A stretch of DNA of 64,000 nucleotides from Cylicocyclus nassatus (lineage: Eukaryota; Nematoda; Chromadorea; Rhabditida; Strongylidae): the NCBI GenBank assembly GCA_958299035.1, contig CATQJL010000112.1:7788880-7852879 (forward strand), written 5' to 3'. The position numbers were made by a program, and so were the translations under genes. The notes under the pieces were generated by a model. The model worked only from the letters and a program-made list of their open reading frames with translations. It did not search any database and was not told the DNA's origin. This document shows, in pieces, positions 56,262 through 64,000 of the stretch (position 1 is its first letter; each line of letters opens with the position of its first letter).

Positions 56262-57220
56262 AAATTGCAGTTGTTTTGATTTGCATCCAATTCTGTTTGT
56301 GCCAGATGTGATGAGATGCAGTTCGATCACTACGGGCTTGGTTATCGGGAGGAACAGCTCCGGTCGAGTTCAACGTTGTGTGGTCCTCGAGCGATTCCTC
56401 CAAAAAACACACTCTGGATAACATTGGTGGAGTGGCCGTGGAGGTTAATCGGAATTTTTTTAGTGATAGGTGTCGTAATTTGTGGTTTTTCCAGGTTTAT
56501 AAGTGCGAAGCTCTTGCATCGAACTGTGGCCGATGTCTTATGCTGAATGCCGAAAAGTATGAATGTGGCTGGTGTGTTATAGACAACAGATGTGTTAGAC
56601 CAATGGCATGCTTGGCAAGATCACCACAAGATTGGCTGAATAGCACGCAGCTGTGTGCAAATCCAGCTAATGAAGTCTTCAGTCCTAAAAAGGGGACCCG
56701 TCGGTGGAAAAACGAAGGTTAGGTCTACTGCTGCTGCGTTCACCTGTGGAATTGCGCTTTTACTAGCGAGAAAGTACTATCAGGTGGGGTGACCATGTGT
56801 GATGAGACTAGTGAACCAGTAACTAAAGGTACCTTGCCAAGCATCTTGCCAAGCATGCCATTGGTCTAAACATCTGTTGTCTATAACACACCAGCCACAT
56901 TCACATTCATTCATACTTTTCAGGACATCGGCCGATGTAAGACATCGGCCACAGTTCGATGCAAGAACTTCGCACTTATAAACCTGGAAAAACCACAAAT
57001 TACGACACCTATCACTAAAAAAATTCCGATTAACCTCCGCGGCCACTCCACCAATGTTATCTAGAGTGTGTTTTCTGGAAGAATCTCTCGAGGACCACAC
57101 AACGTGAACTCGACCGGAGCTGATCCTCCCGATACACCAAGCCCGTAGTGATCGAACTGCATCTCATCACAAGCACAAACAGAATTGGATGCAAAATCAA
57201 AACAATTGCAATTTTCCTCA
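56262..57220. repeat. Inverted duplication of a plexin segment
   Basis: The left arm (about 56262-56630) and right arm (about 56845-57216) are inverted copies with few differences, around an axis near 56740. Both include intron sequence before the PSI exon (GGTGTCGTAATTTGTGGTTT). Confidence 0.85.
56495..56720 (+). pseudogene. Plexin PSI-domain exon, inverted copy
   Basis: After an acceptor (GTGGTTTTTCCAG) the frame reads VYKCEALASNCGRCLMLNAE and YECGWCVIDNRCVRP, then DWLNSTQLCANPA: a plexin PSI domain with its cysteine pattern. The following FSPKKG would continue into an IPT domain (GPVGGKTKV), but an extra G in the GGGG run near 56695 shifts the frame. It lies in the left arm of the inverted duplication. 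Confidence 0.8.
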
Positions 57221-57486
57221 TATCACATTGTCGTCGAATGTCCCGACAGCAGGTTTTTCGCGTTCAATGTTTCCTACTTTAAAATGACATCGAAAATCCG
57301 TCATGAAGATCAGATCGAGGTTTTGGACCTTACAAATCCAAGCTCCAAAATGAGCACTTCGTAGAATGTACCACTCACCTTCACTGTGATATCTCTCCTT
57401 TCACCTGCAGCTTCGTAAAGTTTGGTTTGCGGTGCGACGATACGTGGACATTTCTGTGGACCTTTTCTCCTAGAGTGACCCTCACG
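56845..57486 (-). pseudogene. Plexin multi-exon fragment
   Basis: Minus-strand pieces follow plexin order: exon 57486-57379 (after TTTGCATTCCAG; QKCPRIVAPQTKLYEAAGER, ending DITVK and a GTGAGT donor); exon to 57227 (GAWICKVQNLDLIFMTDFRC, HFKVGNIEREKPAVGTFDDN); exon from 57156 (FDHYGLGVSGGSAPVEFTLC, GPREILPENTL); and the PSI exon from 56983 (VYKCEVLASNCGRCL, ECECGWCVIDNRC). The CP-x-I and WICKV pattern is typical of the region between plexin PSI domains. Defects: a frameshift at the first join, TAG after PENTL (the other arm has TGG), and a small duplication in the PSI exon. Plexins are semaphorin receptors; this piece lacks the sema, transmembrane and GAP domains. Confidence 0.75.
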
Positions 57487-58134
57487 CTGGAATGCAAATT
57501 TGAAGGCTTATCTATCATCAGAAACAAGGACGCAGACTTTCCCTGCATATTATGACTTTGTGCAAAGTCTGAGAACTTGGAGTCTCGAAAAAAAAATGAA
57601 AATTTCTTGAGCGCCGTCACAATTTCTAACAGGTAAACTGTAAGTAGACGATATACTGAAAATGTGAAAGAGTTGCATGAACTTGCATAGCAGATCTGCA
57701 TTTAGCAAGACTGCGACAGACTAACCGTATAAGATATTCCCTGAGACAGAGCCAAGCAGTGTACGGATAATTCTAGCATCAATCAATCCCGGAAACACGG
57801 AAATAATTCAAGAGACACCACATAAGGGTACCGAGGCCAAATCTCAATCACAAAAACCACTCCATCAATAGTCAATGATGTCTCAGCAAGTCGAAAAGAG
57901 CCAAACACTAAAAGTGACTAAGTGCATCCGCACGAAAACCTAAAACCTGAAACCTGAAAAGAAGGAGATGAACAAATAAACGCCAGTGCGCCGACGAGGA
58001 ACACGAAAAACCAAAAAAAAAAGAACGAGCGCGAAAGAACGACAAAAAACGAGTAAGACGAGAGCGATGGCAACTTATTTTCGAAACTGCTAAGCTGCGT
58101 ATCACAGCAAACTGACTGCGTACATATATCTGCG

Positions 58135-58320
58135 CCGGACCCCTCCCATTTTGTGCGCCGGACCCCTCCCATTTTGTGCGCCGGACCCCTCCCATTTTGT
58201 GCGCCGGACCCCTCCCATTTTGTGCGCCGGACCCCTCCCATTTTGTGCGCCGGAGGCCTCCCATTTTCTGTGCCGGAGCCCTCCCATTTTCTGTCCCGGA
58301 CCCCTCCGATTTTCTGCTCC
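58135..58320 (-). repeat. 23-bp minisatellite in the left module
   Basis: About eight units of CGCCGGACCCCTCCCATTTTG(TG) in tandem, with variants (GCCTCCCATTTTCTGTGCCG) at the right. It is the complement of the unit at 22085. Confidence 0.9.
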
Positions 58321-58659
58321 ACGGCTCGTCCAAATCTGGCGGACTCGCGGCGGGCAAATCTCTGCGCCGCGACCCCAGCAAATCTGGCGTACTTGCGGCG
58401 GAGAGATTTGCAAGCCCGCCGGAGGGGTCCGATCTGCCTTCTTGTGACGTCACAAGAAGGGACCGCCTCCTCGCCCCGCTCTCATTGGTCAACTGGGTCC
58501 GCCGCGGCTCTGGCAGATTTCGACTGTCCGCCGGAGGGGTCCGATCGACTGTCTGAGTATGTTCCTATTGAAGCAGCAAAAAATTGCGAAATGCCTTTTG
58601 GCTAATAGGAAAATGGAGATAAGAGAGAAAAACGGAGTAGAACACTAGACTGATTTTAA

Positions 58660-59215
58660 GGGTGCCTTCATACCGCGCCGGCAGCCGCCGCTGGCAGCCC
58701 GTAGCAGTCGCTGGCAGCCCGACTGGCCGCTTTTGTCATGAAAACGCGAAATCATCAGAATCATCATGCCTTCTTTCTTCCACGCATTTTTCTTCCTACT
58801 ACCATTAATGTGCAGTCGCACACATTACGGAGTCAAAATGAGCACCGATAGCCAAGGAAAAAAATTGAAGCAGAACCATACTTAACAGAAACTGGACGCA
58901 TCCAAAGTCAAGAAATCACACGCGAAGAAACTTTGGTGAGCTAGGATTCAACTGCGAGAGGAAAATTGCGCACCAATAGGATAATCAATTTACGGCAAGA
59001 AGATGACAACAAAGACATAAAACAACAATGGTCACAAGTAAGATATTTGAAGTCGAATTGCGGGAATAGGAAGGAAAAAGCGTGGAAGATGGGAAGCATG
59101 CGCGATTGCACTTAGAGTAGTAAGAATTTAGTGATTTTGCGTTTCTATGACAAAGGCGGCCCAGCGGCGGCTACGGGCTGCTAGCGGCGGCTGCCGGCGC
59201 GGTATGAAGGCACCC
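58660..59215. mobile_element. PIF/Harbinger-like MITE with TAA duplication
   Basis: The ends GGGTGCCTTCATACCGCGCC and GGCGCGGTATGAAGGCACCC are perfect inverted repeats flanked by TAA. Subterminal GCAGCCGCCGCTGGCAGCCC blocks are also inverted. A 3-bp TAA duplication and GG start fit the PIF/Harbinger type. Confidence 0.75.
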
Positions 59216-59575
59216 TAAGCACACATTGAACAGATAACGGGGCTTGTACCGCCCACTATGGAGCATTTGTGGCGCAATCACAGCGCCTGAATCAAGTTTG
59301 CGCCGTCATCCTCTTCTATAATAATGACTCGAAACCAAAAAACGTGATGACTAGATTTCTCCGGCCCCATGTATTGCTATAACGTCGTTTTGAAGAGCCT
59401 GTCGCATGAATCGCGGCCTATTTTTAAGGCCAGCAACAGCGTAAGCATGAGGACAAGATGACACACAATTCGAGAGCGCTAGTGGAGTGTTCTACGATGC
59501 CACAATGGTAAGTTTGTTGAACTTTACTCGGTGCACTGCTTCCACAATTTTTTCGCTATTTAGATTATCCCATGA
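59216..59575. other. Upstream side of a candidate exon
   Basis: A GTAAGT donor after GATGCCACAATG (59497-59508) and an acceptor CGCTATTTAG (59575) would define a 56-nt intron, but none of the frames across it stays open. Confidence 0.3.
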
Positions 59576-59726
59576 CTCTACAAATTCACTTTATGACGTA
59601 GTCGGGAGTGCATATGCAACTACGCATTCAATCGGAACCACAGTGCCATGTTCACTCAGTGACATTCATGTTTGCCGCATGCCGAATGATTTTGTGCGAG
59701 GATTGCTTGAATATCACAATAGCTAA
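59576..59726 (+). CDS. Candidate 3'-terminal exon
   Basis: After an acceptor (TTTTTTCGCTATTTAG) the frame LSHDSTNSLYDVVGSAYATT continues through SIGTTVPCSLSDIHVCRMPN to GLLEYHNS and a TAG. The composition is protein-like. The frame needs two bases from an upstream exon, and the obvious upstream donor at 59509 would create a stop at the join, so the model is incomplete. No family is recognised. Confidence 0.4.
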
Positions 59727-60975
59727 TTTCGTTACTTCTAAAACCATGCTACCCATCCAGTTGCATTATCGCACATTGTAGCTGAATAACTGTTGCGGAA
59801 GAGCATAGTGTCTTCACAAAAACCGAAAAGTACGAGTACATATGCAGATATCAAGATCGCTGAAAAACTCGCTTTTGAGTGCGCTTGCTCTGCAGAAATC
59901 GCATTTCCTCTCAAAAAGCGAGCGTTGAGAAAGCATGGTAATATAGGAAGGAATTGCATAGCGTTCCTTTGGCATAGCATTTTGTGGAATTTCATCCATT
60001 TTATTGGCAAATTAAAAGCGAATCGCTAAAAACCCGCTTCGGAGAGCGATTGCTCAGCTAAAAGTTCTTTTTTTTTTCAATCAGAAAAGTGAGAATGTGA
60101 GTAAGGAGGATATTAATAGGGAGTTGTACAGTATATAGCTGATAACTTATGTCATTTTCTCTTTGAATCCGAAAGATACCAAAAGATTTCTGAAATATTC
60201 GGAATTGCTCCATATATGGGGCACGACAGGGCCTAGCATGATTGATATCGCAAATGCACAAATAGACAGCAAGTTCACGACAGTCTTGTAGATGCACTTA
60301 GAAGAGAAGACATACCTAAAAGAGAAAACATAGTCTAAAAGTCTTTTCCTTGTTTTTTTTCTCTAACGGTATGTTTTCTCTTTTGAGAGTTCTTAGAATG
60401 TACATATTTTTTTCATTTCGTTTATTTTAGCACTCTGGTGCTGCTAACTTGTCAATAACGAAGGATGAAAAGTACCCCATAAAAATCGAAATTTGAAATT
60501 TTTTCATTGTCAAAAGCTTTGCCTCGTCAACTACATTGAGCAATAGTTTCTCCGGAAGCTTCTTAAGTTTTTAAGATATATGAAAGTGTTACAGAAATCT
60601 CCTGCCGCCTAATGAATGAATGCTCAAAGTTGGGGGGGGGGGGGGGGGGAAATCGAAAATTCGTTCCGTATTTTAGATTAATTCGCAAATCCCATGAAGA
60701 AAGCCAGTATTTTATGTATCACTCGATAGGAACTTTACCCGTTTCTATCATCTATGCCTTTAAATAACTCTTTGACAGTCGCTCATTATTTGATGTTCCC
60801 AATCCATCCTTGTCTTATTTAGTTCAAATAGATTTCCAAAAATTTTGCCTCGACTTCCGAAAATACAGTTCTCCCCAGCAAACATAGCAAAGCTTTTTAC
60901 AGCACTCTTCAAAGACTGGCTGCTTTTGACAGAGCCTCAATGGAAGATTCCAAAATAGCAGATACTTGTTCTGTC
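59727..60975. other. Mostly unresolved; possible minus-strand exon and a G-run
   Basis: On the minus strand about 60290-60100 reads DCRELAVYLCICDINHARPC and RAPYMEQFRIFQKSFGIFRI, which looks protein-like but lacks clear boundaries. An imperfect hairpin lies at 60299-60400 (AAAGAGAAAACATAG / GTATGTTTTCTCTTTT). A run of about 18 G occurs at 60633-60650. Confidence 0.35.
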
Positions 60976-61797
60976 CAGGGCACGGCACAGGTGGCTTAGC
61001 AAGCAAGCTGGATATCGTTTTTGGGGAGAAAGCAAAGGGGATATCGTTTTTGCGGAAGAGCATAACGTTGTCTTTCGACCTGCGGCCGGCACGCTGCCGG
61101 CATGCCGCTAGCAAATAAACAAAAGGTTTGTTTACAGCGAAGTGAGGATGAAATGACACCAAAACAGGTGTGTAGATGGACAATGGGGAGTTAGAACTAA
61201 GTATGAAAAATTATGAAAAAATTATGTGAACTAAAGGCGTGCTCAACTTTTTTCGGAGTTAGGTGGCTTGAAAGCCACCTGGATAGCCACCTGAGGTGGC
61301 TTAGGAAAGAAAAAGTCATAAATTTTTCCTCCCTCACATAATTTTTCTACTTTCTTTACATACTTTTCATCTACATCCCAAACCCTACAAACTGGTTCCT
61401 AAACCGCCTCAAACCCCCTTCTTCCCGCTTAGTTATAGCCCCTTGAAAATTTTGAATGGCCGCGGAAAGGCTGCTCTAGGCGCGTATTGCTGCACGATGG
61501 ATACATCATGCCGCCATTCCGGAGAATATGAATATCATCGCGTGTGTTCGATGATTCTTTTTCGTTTTTTTCTGCTGTTGCTTTGTTCCGTTCCTTTTCA
61601 TGTATTTTCTCTTCGAATATCTCGAGGCGGATATCGTAATTTTATTGTCAAAGGGGACTTCATTTTTTTGCAATTTCGGGACGCCACCTCGCGCCGAGCC
61701 CTGGTCTAGGGTCAAAGGGGACTGCGTAAAAATTCGCAAAGGTCAAGGGGGACTTCGTTTTTTGCATTTTCAACTAGCCACCTCGTGCCGAGCCCTG
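60976..61797 (+). mobile_element. hAT-like element with near-perfect 8-bp duplication
   Basis: The ends CAGGGCACGGCACAGGTGGC and CACCTCGTGCCGAGCCCTG are inverted; flanks GTTCTGTC and GTTCCGTC agree at 7 of 8. The right end is duplicated internally (a second GCCACCTCGCGCCGAGCCCTG at 61683-61703). It encodes no transposase. Confidence 0.8.
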
Positions 61798-62109
61798 GTT
61801 CCGTCTACTAGTCAACGCTCCCATAAGAGCAAAACAAAAATTTGAAAATTAGCTAATGCTAGACAAGTTAGAACTGAAGAAGTAGAAACATTGTGAATTA
61901 TCCGAGCGGATGCCGAGAGCATCGTTTCGAAACCACAGCTACTGAAAATTTGAGAAATCCTGTATCGAGATACATAAAATGCTAACGTGTCTTTACTCTA
62001 GAAGAACTTGCAGATTAAACCAAAAAACGGCATAAATCTTCGTACCGACCTAACATATGCAAAAAATCGTCACTGGTCATGATTACAAACACTGTTGAGC
62101 GTGGGGTCA
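61798..62109. other. Remnant of TTAGGTCAGTTC-family MITE
   Basis: The right end CTTCGTACCGACCTAAC near 62053 matches the family at 39137; the left part is eroded. Confidence 0.4.
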
Positions 62110-63725
62110 GGCGCCCGTTTAACCCTGTTTGTCCGGGAGGCGTGCAAGTGGCACCCGGGCAGCCGACTGCTGCCGCAGCCAGCCGCCAGCGCTGCCGGCA
62201 AAGCCGCTGCAACTGGTACAGTAATTACGCTACTCGTCTAAAACTCTTGCCGAGAGGATTCCTCGCACCTCGTCGCTCTGAGGTGCGAAATCAGCCCCAG
62301 GAAAGCGTGATATCCCCGATATTTATATCATTTTGAACAGCAAAAACTTCGTGCTTTTTGAGAAACATGCAGATAAACGAAGGTGAAGAGGAGGGTTTTT
62401 CTAGAGGAAAATGATCACAAAATCAAATCACTTCAAAAACTTCAAAGGAAGCAGAAGCTGAAAAAATTAAAAATTCTTAAATTTCTAAAAAAATTTTCTC
62501 TCTTTTACGTCGAAATATGGACGAGAACAATTACAGGAAAATGTCATGGATACAACGTTAAGAAAACTGTGTCAAAATGATTATTTCATACATAGTGATG
62601 TCAATCGAGCTAAATAAGGCAAAGTAGGTCAATCAAATTGAGTGAGTCGTGATATAGCGTGATATCCTCAATATCTATATTATTTTAAACAGCAGAGAAA
62701 AACCATATTTCATTGAGAACTATACAGTCGAATGCAAAACTACACCAAAACATACATGTGAAAAAGCGATAATGTGTTCCTACCCCCTTCACCCCAGGGC
62801 CGGAACCCAGCTGACTCCCCTTCACCCAAGGCCGATGAGAAACTGTAAAAAGTGAGACCAAGAAATTAATATTTTGAGCAAAATTATAAAACTATCCACA
62901 TTATTAAAATAAAATTTTGTAATACTTTAATTCATAATATCATCAATATGACCATCAAAAACCTATCTGCAGGTTCACTGAGAAGTACGTCGGAAACCTG
63001 CCGCCTATTGTCCACTTTTGGAAAACGACGAAAAAGCCTGGAGAAAAATTTACGTGTGAAGCCTCCATGTGTATATGTCAATGAAGTTACTCACGTATTT
63101 GCTGAAATAATAAGTGAAATAATATATGAAGTTTGATAATCGGTGCGCAGTTGAATTATATTCTCAAAATCAGCAGATGTGGCGTATTTTCATCTTTTAT
63201 TATTGACTTTTATTTTACTCAATTTGATTGACTTTCTTTGCCTTATTTAGCTCGCTTAACACTGTATTCGAAATAATCATTTTGACAGAGTTTTCTTACC
63301 GTTATCCATGACATTTTCCTGTAACTGTTCTCGTCCGTTCTGTAAAAGCAAGGAAAAAATCTCTAGAAATTTTAGAAACTTCTGAACTTTTCAGCTTCTG
63401 CTACCTTTGAGTTTTTGAAGTGATTTGAATTTGTGATTATTTTCCTTTAAGAAACCTCTCCTTTGTTTACCTTTGCTTATTTGCATGTTTCTCAAAAAAC
63501 ATGGATTTTCTGCTGTCCAAAATTATAGATATCGAGTATACCACGCTTTCCTTAGGCTGATATCGCACCTCAGAACGACGAGGTGCGAGAAAACCTCTCG
63601 GCAAGAGCTTTAGACGACGAGCGTAATTACTGTACCATCTGCAGCGGTTTTGCCGGCAGCTCTGGCGGCTGACTGCGGCAGCAGTCGGCTGCCTGGGTAC
63701 CACTTGCTACGCACCCTGTTTGTCC
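62110..63725. mobile_element. Long foldback element, 1.6 kb
   Basis: The arms (about 62110-62648 and 63205-63725) are inverted copies about 500 bp long, separated by about 550 bp. Both arms read the same protein (GQPTAAAASRQRCRQSRC on plus, RQPTAAAVSRQSCRQNRC on minus, then RLKLLPRGFLAPRRSEVR in both). No clean target duplication was seen. The arms differ by scattered substitutions and small indels, so the duplication is old. Confidence 0.7.
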
Positions 63726-64000
63726 GGTCGTACTGAGGTAGGACTGAGGGAGTGGGGGGGGGTCGTAATTAGGAATGAATTCATTCAGAAAAATAAGAAG
63801 ACATAGATTAAAATACAGAAGGAAAACGCTAGTCCGGTGAATATCGCAACCGCACCAGTACTGAAGGAACGACGGTCGTGGACAGCATAGTGATATATTT
63901 CACAATCGAAGTTTCGGCCAAAGTTCAGAACTTCATCACTTACCTTATCATAAGGTCATCAGGTAAAAATTAGGTTTTATACCGTTTTTAAACAATGGAG
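63726..64000. other. No feature recognised
   Basis: Window edge; nothing supported. Confidence 0.3.

Larger units (their letters stand above)
55840..58557 (-). mobile_element. Large CTCAGACA-family transposon carrying plexin gene fragments
   Basis: Its ends are CTCAGACAGCCGATCGGACC (55840) and GGTCCGATCGACTGTCTGAG (58557), inverted with one mismatch in the first 20 bp, and flanked by TA on both sides. In minus orientation the left module is 58557 to about 57852, the cargo is about 57851-56236, and the right module is about 56235-55840. Both modules match the element at 21826-25354, including the 23-bp minisatellite, but the cargo is plexin instead of CTR9. Plexin exons run in the same direction relative to the modules as CTR9 exons do in the other element. 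No transposase is present. Confidence 0.75.

Overview
The window looks like nematode nuclear DNA that is very rich in transposons. The evidence is: very short introns (48-50 nt) bounded by GT and TTTTAG/TTTCAG-type acceptors; a TTTCAG site just upstream of an ATG, as in spliced-leader genes; relics of cuticle-type collagens with Gly-X-Y repeats; and nematode-style non-LTR, Tc1/mariner, hAT and Helitron sequences. No rRNA, tRNA, operon of bacterial type or CRISPR array was seen. The species cannot be named from the sequence alone.

Genes are sparse. The best intact models are a six-exon secreted protein of 209 residues on the minus strand (3561-5957) and a 78-residue, probably mitochondrial, membrane protein (19933-20169). 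Other real-looking exons of unrecognised genes lie at 783-932, 8373-8558, 29627-29779, 32449-33014, 36683-37906, 42075-42350, 47976-48234 and 59576-59726. Host gene relics comprise CTR9, plexin and two cuticle collagens.

The most interesting structure is a family of DNA transposons with termini CTCAGACA...TGTCTGAG and a 2-bp target duplication (mostly TA). Two large members, at 21826-25354 (plus) and 55840-58557 (minus), share a left module and a right module, each with a 23-bp minisatellite, but carry different host gene fragments between them: intron-containing CTR9 exons in the first, intron-containing plexin exons in the second. They behave like gene-capturing (Pack-type) elements. Two smaller members are at 1128-1804 (possibly also carrying a gene fragment) and 4758-5077 (a pure foldback, inside an intron of the secreted-protein gene).

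The rest of the window is layered mobile DNA. It includes hAT-like elements with 8-bp duplications (12362-13637, 34335-34704, 49549-50424, 60976-61797, others), TTAA-duplicating MITEs, TA-duplicating mariner-like foldback MITEs (35757-36541, 39137-40129, 40703-41786, 44434-45111, 49239-50610, 50613-51559), non-autonomous Helitrons (6604-7214, 55009-55293, truncated copies at 15540 and 27316), a Harbinger-like MITE (58660-59215), non-LTR reverse transcriptase fragments (10896-11560, 20585-20887, 46381-47282, 51562-52220) and a 1.6-kb foldback at the right edge (62110-63725). A segment with a membrane-protein exon followed by a collagen gene occurs twice in the same order and orientation (15.7-19.8 kb and 42.1-43.8 kb), indicating an old segmental duplication.
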